Assembly (NCBI GenBank): GCA_017461585.1
Contig: JAFTYM010000046.1
Span: 1-64,000, forward strand
Source: Oscillospiraceae bacterium
Lineage (GTDB): Bacteria > Bacillota > Clostridia > Oscillospirales > Oscillospiraceae
Direction: 5' to 3'
DNA: 64,000 nt
Shown: piece after piece, positions 14,775-22,194 of the stretch
Position numbering within the stretch: position 1 is the stretch's first letter
Layout of the letters: every line of letters begins with the position of its first letter
Translations under genes and position numbers: made by a program
The notes under the pieces: model-generated
The model's database searches: none
Seen by the model: the letters and a program-made list of their open reading frames with translations, nothing else
What the model was told of the DNA's origin: nothing

Positions 14775-17063
14775 ATGAAACAGATGACAGGTCTTACCCT
14801 GAAAATTCAGGAAATGGCAGGCCGAATAAGAGAGCTCCGTGATATTACGGGCATCTCTCAAGAGGAGATGGCCAGAAAGACAGACGTCACATTAACCGAA
14901 TACATTGCCTGTGAGTCAGGTGAGAGCGACCTTAACTTTGCGTTTATTTACCGATGTGCTCTTGCTTTCGGCGTTGACGTTACCGATATTATTCAGGGCT
15001 CAAGCCCCAAGCTGAGAAGCTATGTTGTAACAAGACAGGGCGAAGGTCAGAAAATTGAGCAGGCTCACGGCATGGTGTACTACAACATGGCGTCCTCCTT
15101 CAAAAACAGGATCGCTGCTCCCCTGTATGTTCACGCTGTATACGATGCCGAGGCGGAGTATAAGGATATCGAACTTACCACCCACGAAGGGCAGGAGTTT
15201 GACCTTGTTATAAAGGGCACTTTAAAAGTTCAGGTTGGCGAGCACACAGAAATCCTAAAAGAGGGCGACACCATTTATTACGACAGCTCAACGCCCCACG
15301 GTATGATAGCTGTTGGCGGTGAAGACTGTATCTTCTATGCCATGGTTCTCAACCCGTCTGAGTATGAGCCTGCACCTAAAGCTGAACAGGCTGCTCCTTT
15401 AAAGCACGCTCCCAAGAGAACGGAAACAGAGTACAGAGTTCACGACGAATATATTGATGTTGTGGAAGGTGAAGACGGAAGCTTACAGAAAATCACCTTC
15501 AAGAACACGGAAAAGTTTAACTTCGCCTTCGACGTTGTTGATGCAATCGCAAGAAGAAAGCCCTCAAAATTGGCAATGCTCCACGTTGACAGAGAAGGAA
15601 ACGAGAGATACTTCACATTTAACGATATCAGTCGATATTCCTCAAAGGCTGCAAATTACTTTAAGTCTTTGGGTATCAAAAAAGGCGATAAGGTTCTGCT
15701 TATCATGCGCCGCCATTATCAGTTCTGGATAGCCATGATGGCGCTGAACAAAATAGGCGCGGTTGCGATCTTGGGATCAAACCAGCTTCTTGCACATGAT
15801 ATCGAATACCGTATAAATGCAGCGGATATAAACACCGTTATCTGCACAGCCTTTGATGGTGTAACAGAGCAGGTCGATACATGTGTACCCAACTGCCCCA
15901 GCCTTAAAAATAAGATAATCATCAGCGGTGAAAAGGAGACATGGCGCAGCTTTGACAATGAGTTCCGCATGTACAGCGAAGAATTTGTAAGAGAAGCGGA
16001 TGCTCCCTGCGGAAATGATACCATGCTCATGTTCTTCACTTCGGGAACAACAGGTTATCCCAAGGCCGCTTACCACAACTACAAATATCCTTTGGGTCAC
16101 TTTATCACAGCCAAATATTGGCACTGCGTAAACCCCGAAGGTCTGCACTTTACAATTTCCGATACAGGCTGGGCAAAGTCCATGTGGGGCAAGCTCTACG
16201 GACAATGGCTGTGTGAAGCTGCCGTATTCGTATACGACTTTGACCGATTTGATGCAAACAAGATTCTTCCCATGTTTGCAAAGCATAAGATAACAACCTT
16301 CTGTGCACCGCCCACAATGTACCGTATGCTCATTAAGGAGAACCTGTCCAAGTTTGATCTGTCCTCTATTGAGCACGCGACTATCGCAGGTGAGGCACTT
16401 AACCCCGAGGTATTTAACCAGTTCCGAAAGGCAACAGGCCTGTCTCTTATGGAGGGCTTCGGTCAGTCTGAGACAACGGTTATGATCGGCAACCTTGTCG
16501 GCATGACACCTAAGCCGGGCTCTATGGGTAAACCCGTACCGCTTTATCCTATCGAGCTTCTCGGTCCCGATTGTCAGCCTGTTAAGATCGGTGACACAGG
16601 CGAGATCTGTATTAAGGCAGAGCGAAATGAGATCTGCGGTCTGTTCGCGGGATACTATAACGACGAGGAAAAGACCAATGCCGTATGGCATGACGGTTAT
16701 TACCACACAGGTGATACCGCATGGCAGGATGAGGACGGACATTTCTGGTACGTCGGTCGTGTTGACGATCTTATCAAGTCCTCCGGCTACCGCATCGGAC
16801 CCTTTGAAATCGAAAGTGTTATCATGGAGCTGCCTTACGTTCTTGAGTGCGGAGTTTCCGCAGCGCCCGATCCGGTACGCGGACAGGTGGTAAAGGCAAG
16901 TATCGTTCTCATAAAGGGTATGGAAGCTACGGATGAACTCAAAAAAGAAATTCAAGCTTATGTTAAGGAGCATACTGCGCCTTACAAATATCCCAGAATC
17001 GTTGAGTTTAAGGATGAGCTTCCCAAAACAGTCAGCGGAAAGATACAGAGAAATCTGCTGTAA
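14775..17063 (+). CDS. XRE-cupin-acyl-CoA synthetase fusion (AMP-forming), Val T-box gene
   Basis: A 762-residue paralogue of the gene just upstream, colinear throughout: XRE-like domain (about 12-77), cupin (about 133-195, GQEFDLVIKGTLKVQVGE), then an ANL acyl-CoA synthetase with FFTSGTTGYPK, EGFGQSETT, a normal YHTGD motif A7 and the catalytic Lys in SGKIQRNLL. It heads an operon with a P-loop ATPase, a 2-oxoacid:ferredoxin oxidoreductase and a branched-chain aminotransferase. With the Val T-box upstream, the likely substrate is isobutyrate, giving isobutyryl-CoA for carboxylation to 2-oxoisovalerate. The ligase class is clear; the exact substrate is inferred. The start follows GGGAGG (14761-14766). 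Confidence 0.88.
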   Translation: MKQMTGLTLKIQEMAGRIRELRDITGISQEEMARKTDVTLTEYIACESGESDLNFAFIYRCALAFGVDVTDIIQGSSPKLRSYVVTRQGEGQKIEQAHGMVYYNMASSFKNRIAAPLYVHAVYDAEAEYKDIELTTHEGQEFDLVIKGTLKVQVGEHTEILKEGDTIYYDSSTPHGMIAVGGEDCIFYAMVLNPSEYEPAPKAEQAAPLKHAPKRTETEYRVHDEYIDVVEGEDGSLQKITFKNTEKFNFAFDVVDAIARRKPSKLAMLHVDREGNERYFTFNDISRYSSKAANYFKSLGIKKGDKVLLIMRRHYQFWIAMMALNKIGAVAILGSNQLLAHDIEYRINAADINTVICTAFDGVTEQVDTCVPNCPSLKNKIIISGEKETWRSFDNEFRMYSEEFVREADAPCGNDTMLMFFTSGTTGYPKAAYHNYKYPLGHFITAKYWHCVNPEGLHFTISDTGWAKSMWGKLYGQWLCEAAVFVYDFDRFDANKILPMFAKHKITTFCAPPTMYRMLIKENLSKFDLSSIEHATIAGEALNPEVFNQFRKATGLSLMEGFGQSETTVMIGNLVGMTPKPGSMGKPVPLYPIELLGPDCQPVKIGDTGEICIKAERNEICGLFAGYYNDEEKTNAVWHDGYYHTGDTAWQDEDGHFWYVGRVDDLIKSSGYRIGPFEIESVIMELPYVLECGVSAAPDPVRGQVVKASIVLIKGMEATDELKKEIQAYVKEHTAPYKYPRIVEFKDELPKTVSGKIQRNLL

Positions 17064-17084
17064 TTTCGAAAGGACTGAAAAATC

Positions 17085-17753
17085 GTGGAATATAAGCGCA
17101 TAACCCTGTTTGCCGGACATTACGGCAGCGGAAAGACCAATATCGCAGTAAACTGGGCTCTTGAGATGAAAAAACATGAAGAGCGGGTAATGCTTGCGGA
17201 TATGGATATAGTAAACCCCTATTACAGAGCAAAAGACAGCGCCGACGATATGGAAAAGGCGGGAATAAGAGTTATATCCTCTTTCTTTGCCAATTCCAAC
17301 GTAGACCTGCCCGCTCTGCCACAGGATATTTACGCAATAGTTGACGATAAGTCATGGCATGCTATAATTGATGTTGGAGGAGATGACCGCGGAGCGCTTG
17401 CTCTCGGCAGGTTGGTTCCTCAGATAGTCGAGGAAAACGACTATGAAATGCTTCTGGTAATAAACCGCTTCAGACCTTTGACCCGTGATATTGAGGGCAT
17501 AAGCGAGGTGGTGGCAGAAATTGAGGCTGCCTGCCGCCTGCCCTTTACGGCGATTGTCAATAACTCCAACCTTGGAGCGGAGACGACGGAAGAAGATATT
17601 ATCAGCAGTATGAATTATGCGAATGAGGTGTCCGCACGTTGCGGACTTCCCATAAAAATGACAACCGTGGAAAAATCCTTATATGAACCCCTGAAAGACC
17701 GTATACCCGGACTTTTCCCTCTGAGCCTTCAGAAAAGGCCTACAGAATTTTAA
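17085..17753 (+). CDS. MinD/ParA-like P-loop ATPase of unknown role
   Basis: A 222-residue protein with a Walker A variant GHYGSGKTN (11-19), a DMD motif in the switch I/A' region (about 42-44) and IIDVGGDDRG (about 92-101) as a Walker B/switch II-like block. This places it in the SIMIBI (CobQ/MinD/ParA) class. It lies between the Val-type acyl-CoA synthetase (21-base gap) and the oxidoreductase genes (13-base gap) and is surely co-transcribed. A role in loading Fe-S clusters or in activating a partner is possible but not shown; I do not recognise a characterised homologue. Start is GTG after GAAAGGA. Confidence 0.72.
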   Translation: MEYKRITLFAGHYGSGKTNIAVNWALEMKKHEERVMLADMDIVNPYYRAKDSADDMEKAGIRVISSFFANSNVDLPALPQDIYAIVDDKSWHAIIDVGGDDRGALALGRLVPQIVEENDYEMLLVINRFRPLTRDIEGISEVVAEIEAACRLPFTAIVNNSNLGAETTEEDIISSMNYANEVSARCGLPIKMTTVEKSLYEPLKDRIPGLFPLSLQKRPTEF

Positions 17754-17766
17754 GGAGGAATGTGTT

Positions 17767-17973
17767 TTGGCAAAATTAACATTCAGATCTGACCTGTGCA
17801 AGGGCTGCGGACTCTGCGTTGCCTTCTGTCCTAAAGGACTTCTGGTCCTCTCTCAGGATAAGATCAACGCAAAGGGTCATCATCCTGCAGAAATTACAGA
17901 TCAGGAAAAGTGTGTCGGCTGCGCTTTCTGTGCAACAATGTGTCCCGACTGCATCATTAAAGTAGAAAGGTGA
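17767..17973 (+). CDS. 2-oxoacid:ferredoxin oxidoreductase, delta (ferredoxin) subunit
   Basis: A 68-residue 2[4Fe-4S] ferredoxin with Cys at 11, 14, 17, 21 and at 49, 52, 55, 59. It carries electrons between the TPP enzyme and external ferredoxin. The order delta, alpha, beta, gamma is that of VOR/KGOR-type enzymes. Start is a TTG after AAGGAGG (17753-17759). Subunit identity rests on size, clusters and position directly before alpha. Confidence 0.9.
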   Translation: MAKLTFRSDLCKGCGLCVAFCPKGLLVLSQDKINAKGHHPAEITDQEKCVGCAFCATMCPDCIIKVER

Positions 17974-17981
17974 GTGAGCAA

Positions 17982-19046
17982 ATGTCAGAAAAAGTACTTA
18001 TGAAGGGCAACGAAGCCATTGCTGAAGCAGCCCTTATGGCGGGCTGCCGTCATTACTTCGGTTACCCCATTACCCCCCAGACAGAGCTTACTGCATATAT
18101 GGCAAAGCGTCTGCCTAAAATGGACGGCGTATTTCTTCAGGCGGAGAGTGAGATCGCCGCAATCAACATGGTCATCGGTGTTTCCGCTGCAGGTAAGCGC
18201 GTTATGACATCTTCTTCCAGCCCCGGAATCTCTCTTAAGAGCGAAGGTCTTTCTTACCTTGCAGGCTGCGATCTGCCCGCATTCGTAGTAAACGTACAGC
18301 GCGGCGGTCCCGGTCTCGGCGGTATTCAGCCTTCCCAGTCTGACTATTTTCAGGCTACACGCGGTGCACACGGCGACTATCGTACAATCGTTCTCGCTCC
18401 TGATTCCGTACAGGAAATGGTATCTCTCACAGTTAAGGGATTTGACCTTGCAGATAAATACCGCATGACATCCATGCTGCTCGCTGACGGTACTCTCGGC
18501 CAGATGATGGAGCCTGTAAGCCTTGATGTTGGCGAGATCACAAAGTATGACAAGCCTTGGGCAGCAACAGGCACAAAGATGGAACGTCCCAAGAACATTA
18601 TCAACTCCCTGTCCCTTATCCCCGAGGAGCTTGAGAGCTGGAACCTTACAAGATACGAGCGCTATAAGATCGTTGAAGAGAACGAAGTTATGTACGAGGA
18701 GTACATGATGGATGATGCTGAAATCTGCATCGTTTCCTTCGGTATCACAGCCCGTGTTTCCAAAAACGCTATCAATGAGGCAAGAGCAAAGGGCATCAAG
18801 GTCGGTATGATCCGTCCCATTACCCTGTGGCCCTTCCCCAAGAAGGTTCTCTGCGAGGCTGCTGACAAGGTCAAGGCATTTATCTCCGTTGAGATGTCCA
18901 TGGGACAGCTTATCGAGGATGTTGAGCTGGCAACAAGATGCAAGAAGCCTGTTCTTCTCTGCAATCGCTGCGGCGGCGTAATTCCTTCTCCTCAGAATGT
19001 TATGGACAGTATTCTTGAAGCTGATAAAATCGGAGGTGAGCAGTAA
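17982..19046 (+). CDS. 2-oxoacid:ferredoxin oxidoreductase, alpha subunit (VorB/KorA type)
   Basis: Pyrimidine-domain subunit of the TPP-dependent enzyme that interconverts acyl-CoA + CO2 + reduced ferredoxin and a 2-oxoacid + CoA. The N-terminal KGNEAIAEAALMAGCRHYFGYPITPQ block is diagnostic (split here: KGNEAIAEAA, GYPITPQTEL at about 29-38). Length 354 is normal. The GTG 12 bases upstream overlaps the delta stop but has no ribosome binding site, while the ATG at 17982 follows AAAGGTGAG. Sequence alone does not separate 2-oxoisovalerate from 2-oxoglutarate specificity; the BCAA context favours branched 2-oxoacids. Confidence 0.92.
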   Translation: MSEKVLMKGNEAIAEAALMAGCRHYFGYPITPQTELTAYMAKRLPKMDGVFLQAESEIAAINMVIGVSAAGKRVMTSSSSPGISLKSEGLSYLAGCDLPAFVVNVQRGGPGLGGIQPSQSDYFQATRGAHGDYRTIVLAPDSVQEMVSLTVKGFDLADKYRMTSMLLADGTLGQMMEPVSLDVGEITKYDKPWAATGTKMERPKNIINSLSLIPEELESWNLTRYERYKIVEENEVMYEEYMMDDAEICIVSFGITARVSKNAINEARAKGIKVGMIRPITLWPFPKKVLCEAADKVKAFISVEMSMGQLIEDVELATRCKKPVLLCNRCGGVIPSPQNVMDSILEADKIGGEQ

Positions 19047-19798
19047 TGAATACAGTATTTGACAGACCCCATGCACTGTGCGATGTAGTGCTTCACTATT
19101 GCCCCGGCTGTACACACGGTATTATCCACCGTCTCGTTGCAGAATGTCTCGACGAACTGGGCATTGAAGGCAAGGCTATCGGTATTGCCTCCGTTGGCTG
19201 CTCCGTTCTTACATACAACTACTTCAACTGCGATATGATCCAGGCTGCTCACGGTCGTGCTCCTGCTGTTGCAACAGGCGCAAAGAGAGCAGACCCCTCC
19301 AACATCGTTTTCACCTATCAGGGCGATGGTGACCTTGCAGCTATCGGTACTGCAGAGACAGTTCACGCAGCAGCAAGAGGCGAAAACATCACAGTTATCT
19401 TTGTAAACAACGCAATTTACGGTATGACAGGCGGTCAGATGGCTCCCACATCTCTGCCCGGACAGATCACACAGACTTCTCCCTATGGCCGCGACACAAA
19501 GACAGTCGGATACCCCGTAAAGGTTTGCGAAATGCTGTCTCAGGTAGACGGCGCAACATATCTTGAGCGTGTTGCAGTTAACGACGTTAAGAACGTAAAG
19601 AACGCAAAGCGCGCTATCAAGAAGGCTTTCCAGAACCAGATAGACGGCAAGGGCTTCTCCCTTGTTGAGGTTCTCTCCACCTGTCCCACAAACTGGGGTC
19701 TTACACCTGATAAGGCTCTTAAGTGGCTTGAGGACAACATGATGCCTTATTACCCTCTGGGTGTATATAAGGACAAATATGCAGAGGAGGCAAAATAA
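19046..19798 (+). CDS. 2-oxoacid:ferredoxin oxidoreductase, beta subunit (VorA/KorB type)
   Basis: TPP-binding subunit, 250 residues. CPGCTHG (19-25) is the typical N-terminal motif, and the Mg-TPP site is GDGDLAAIG (93-101) through NN (121-122) with the GMTGGQ loop after it. Cys52 and Cys62 are probably part of the cluster/TPP environment of this family. Its ATG overlaps the alpha stop codon (TAATG), indicating coupled translation and a fixed subunit ratio. Confidence 0.93.
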   Translation: MNTVFDRPHALCDVVLHYCPGCTHGIIHRLVAECLDELGIEGKAIGIASVGCSVLTYNYFNCDMIQAAHGRAPAVATGAKRADPSNIVFTYQGDGDLAAIGTAETVHAAARGENITVIFVNNAIYGMTGGQMAPTSLPGQITQTSPYGRDTKTVGYPVKVCEMLSQVDGATYLERVAVNDVKNVKNAKRAIKKAFQNQIDGKGFSLVEVLSTCPTNWGLTPDKALKWLEDNMMPYYPLGVYKDKYAEEAK

Positions 19799-20337
19799 TG
19801 AAAACATCTCAGATCATTTTTGCCGGATTCGGCGGACAGGGCATCCTGTTTTCCGGAAAATTCCTTGCATATAACGGACTTATTGCAGAAAAGAACGTAA
19901 GCTGGCTTCCTTCTTACGGTCCTGAAATGCGCGGCGGTACAGCAAACTGCAGCGTTATCATCAGCGATACTCCCGTTGGTTCTCCTATCGTTTCTGAAGC
20001 AGATATGCTGGTTGTTATGAACAACCCCTCTCTTGAGAAGTTTGAATCTGCCGTTGTTCCCGGCGGTAAGATTTTTGTGGACTCTGCCCTTGTTGACATG
20101 AAGGTCACACGCACAGACGTTGACGTTTACTACATTCCCGCAACAAAAATGGCGGGGGATGAGGGCATCTCCACACTTGCAAATATGATTCTTGTCGGCA
20201 AACTTTTAAAGGAAAGCGGTCTGTTTGATTTCTCAAATATTGACGCTGTTCTTGATAAGATCGTTTCCGCAAAGCATCAGGATCTTAAGGCATTCAACCA
20301 CAAGGCACTTAGCCTTGGCTACAACTACGAGGGCTAA
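19798..20337 (+). CDS. 2-oxoacid:ferredoxin oxidoreductase, gamma subunit
   Basis: A 179-residue gamma/catalytic domain subunit that helps bind CoA. The N-terminal GFGGQGILFSGK (9-20) and the GPEMRGGTANC block (about 41-51) are family hallmarks. It overlaps the beta gene by one base (TAATG) and completes a four-subunit enzyme. The aminotransferase gene follows after 15 bases. Confidence 0.93.
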   Translation: MKTSQIIFAGFGGQGILFSGKFLAYNGLIAEKNVSWLPSYGPEMRGGTANCSVIISDTPVGSPIVSEADMLVVMNNPSLEKFESAVVPGGKIFVDSALVDMKVTRTDVDVYYIPATKMAGDEGISTLANMILVGKLLKESGLFDFSNIDAVLDKIVSAKHQDLKAFNHKALSLGYNYEG

Positions 20338-20352
20338 AGAGGAGAACGAAAA

Positions 20353-21420
20353 ATGCTTGATATCAAAATTGAAAAAACCGCTTGCCCCAAGGAGAAGCCT
20401 GAGTCTTCTACCTTAGGCTTCGGTAAAAAATTCTCAGACCACATGTTTGTTATGGAGTACAAAGAGGGTGAAGGCTGGAAAAACCCCAGAATTATCCCCT
20501 TTGGAAACATTTCCCTCAGCCCTGCATCCACAGTTTTCCACTACGGCGCAGAGATTTTTGAGGGTATGAAGGCATACCGCACCCCCGAAGGAAAAATACA
20601 GCTGTTCAGACCTTATGAGAATGCAAAGCGTATGAATAACTCCGCAGAGCGTATCTGCCTGCCCGAGATTCCCGAAGAGGATTTTGTACAGGCTCTTGTT
20701 GAGCTTGTAAAGCTTGAGGCGGATTGGGTTCCCTCTGAGCCCGAGACTTCTCTCTATCTCCGTCCCTTCACAATTGCAAACGACCCCTTCCTCGGTGTTC
20801 ACCCTGCAACAGAGGCTATCTTTATGATAATCGCTTCTCCTGTTGGCAGCTACTATAAGGAAGGACTTAACCCTGTTTCCATCATGATCGAGACAGAGGA
20901 CGTCCGCGCTGTTCGCGGCGGTACAGGTTATGCAAAGTGCGGCGGTAACTACGGCGCAAGCCTCAGAGCAGGCAAGAAGGCAGAGGAAAAGGGTTATTCT
21001 CAGGTTCTCTGGCTTGACGGTGTTGAGAGAAAGTACATCGAAGAGGTTGGCGCTATGAACGTAATGTTCATGGTTGGCGATGAGGTCATCACACCTGCTC
21101 TCACAGGCTCTATCCTCCCCGGTATTACACGTAAATCCTGCATCGAGCTTCTCCGCAGCCGCGGTTACAAGGTAACAGAGCGTCAGTTCAGTCTTGATGA
21201 GCTGAAGGAAGCCTGCGAAAACGGCACACTCAAGGAAGCATGGGGCTGCGGTACTGCTGCAGTTGTATCTCCCATCGGCAAGCTTGTTATCGGAGACGAG
21301 ACTTATGTTATCAACAATAATGAGATCGGCGCTGTTACACAGGAGCTTTACGATACCCTTACAGGCATCCAGTGGGGCAAGATCGAAGATACCTTCGGTT
21401 GGGTATACCCCGTAGTTTAA
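20353..21420 (+). CDS. ilvE: Branched-chain amino acid aminotransferase
   Basis: PLP enzyme (fold IV) that moves the amino group between glutamate and 2-oxoisovalerate, 2-oxo-3-methylvalerate or 2-oxoisocaproate. In 355 residues, the PLP lysine is Lys195 in GTGYAKCGGNYG, with HYGAEIFEGMKAY (63-75) and the C-terminal GCGTAAVVSPIG loop that contacts the cofactor phosphate. It is of the longer eukaryote/Firmicutes BCAT type. As last gene of the Val T-box operon it would turn the oxidoreductase product into Val (and Ile, Leu). A good AGAGGAG site precedes it. Confidence 0.95.
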   Translation: MLDIKIEKTACPKEKPESSTLGFGKKFSDHMFVMEYKEGEGWKNPRIIPFGNISLSPASTVFHYGAEIFEGMKAYRTPEGKIQLFRPYENAKRMNNSAERICLPEIPEEDFVQALVELVKLEADWVPSEPETSLYLRPFTIANDPFLGVHPATEAIFMIIASPVGSYYKEGLNPVSIMIETEDVRAVRGGTGYAKCGGNYGASLRAGKKAEEKGYSQVLWLDGVERKYIEEVGAMNVMFMVGDEVITPALTGSILPGITRKSCIELLRSRGYKVTERQFSLDELKEACENGTLKEAWGCGTAAVVSPIGKLVIGDETYVINNNEIGAVTQELYDTLTGIQWGKIEDTFGWVYPVV

Positions 21421-21435
21421 GTTAATAGGCATAAG

Positions 21436-21466
21436 AAAACTCCCGAGTGCAAACTCGGGAGTTTTT
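21436..21466 (+). terminator. Terminator of the BCAA operon
   Basis: Perfect 13-bp stem (AAAACTCCCGAGT 21436-21448 with 21453-21465), GCAA loop, six T at the 3' end. It lies 15 bases after ilvE. Confidence 0.9.
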
Positions 21467-21555
21467 TGTGTGGACAGCCGCCCATTTTTATATTTCGTGC
21501 AAAACATACCGTAGGGCGCATAGCTGCTCCAGTCGGTAGTCACACATCATAGATA

Positions 21556-21584
21556 TTGAAAATATGTTATCTTAGAGATATAAT
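21556..21584 (+). promoter_or_regulatory. Sigma-A promoter of the small lipoprotein gene
   Basis: TTGAAA (21556-21561), 17-base spacer, TATAAT (21579-21584), 48 bases before the start codon. Confidence 0.75.
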
Positions 21585-21632
21585 CAGTTCACAAAACTTG
21601 AATTTGACAAAAACCATAAGGAGAATACAAGA

Positions 21633-22040
21633 ATGAAAAAAATCAGTTTTGCATTGGTACTGATACTTACACTCATTATGCTCTGTAGCTGTGGGGGATA
21701 TGTCAATAATTATTCTGCGACCATCTTGATTACTTCATGTCAGGGCGATGAAGCAAGTATGGAATTTGATACCTTTAAGGGAACGTATAATTTCAAGTTA
21801 AAAGGAAAACACGACAGCGACCATACACTTGATTGTGAAGCAAGTCTTGCTGAAGGTGAAATGAACGTGTACGTCAGTGTTGACGGAGAAAAAGAACTGC
21901 TGTTCACGATTAAAGGTGGTGAATCCTATAACGACACAATTACATTGAACGATAGATATGATAACGAAAGAGTCGTCTATATTATTCTCGAATCTGCTGA
22001 CAAATGTGTGGGCGGTGATTTTGAATTCGAGTACAATTGA
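21633..22040 (+). CDS. Small lipoprotein of unknown function
   Basis: A 135-residue protein with a signal peptide and lipobox LCSC, the modified Cys being residue 20, followed by GG. The mature part is acidic and predicted to be mostly beta strand (alternating hydrophobic pattern, many Asp/Glu/Gly), with three more Cys. I recognise no domain. It is a single-gene unit with its own promoter, an AAGGAG ribosome binding site and a terminator. It is likely anchored on the outer face of the cytoplasmic membrane. Confidence 0.75.
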   Translation: MKKISFALVLILTLIMLCSCGGYVNNYSATILITSCQGDEASMEFDTFKGTYNFKLKGKHDSDHTLDCEASLAEGEMNVYVSVDGEKELLFTIKGGESYNDTITLNDRYDNERVVYIILESADKCVGGDFEFEYN

Positions 22041-22079
22041 TTTTAATAATACAAACAAATTTTAGTATGTCGAAAAGTT

Positions 22080-22116
22080 AACCGCAGCACCTAAATGTGG
22101 GTGCTGCGGTTTTTTG
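22080..22116 (+). terminator. Terminator of the lipoprotein gene
   Basis: Perfect 12-bp stem AACCGCAGCACC (22080-22091) with GGTGCTGCGGTT (22100-22111), followed by TTTTG. Between it and dnaE (22117-22194) there is a GC-rich inverted repeat (CGACC-GTGT-GGTCG), which may act as the dnaE terminator. Confidence 0.85.
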
Positions 22117-22194
22117 TTGCAATTAAGCTGTCAGTTGATTTGTCGGTACTAGGGGCGACCTGCGGCCGACCGTGTGGTCGGTCAAAGACTGCAA

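Noticed and set aside
15777..17177. Long open frame of about 466 codons on the minus strand, antisense to the second ligase
   Set aside because: It mirrors the codon pattern of a highly conserved gene, has no ribosome binding site and its translation is Cys/Leu-rich without domain features. Similar antisense frames opposite feoB (9016-9792), the VOR alpha gene (17985-19115), rplV/rpsC (42917-43816) and rpsK/rpsD (52895-54016) were rejected for the same reason.
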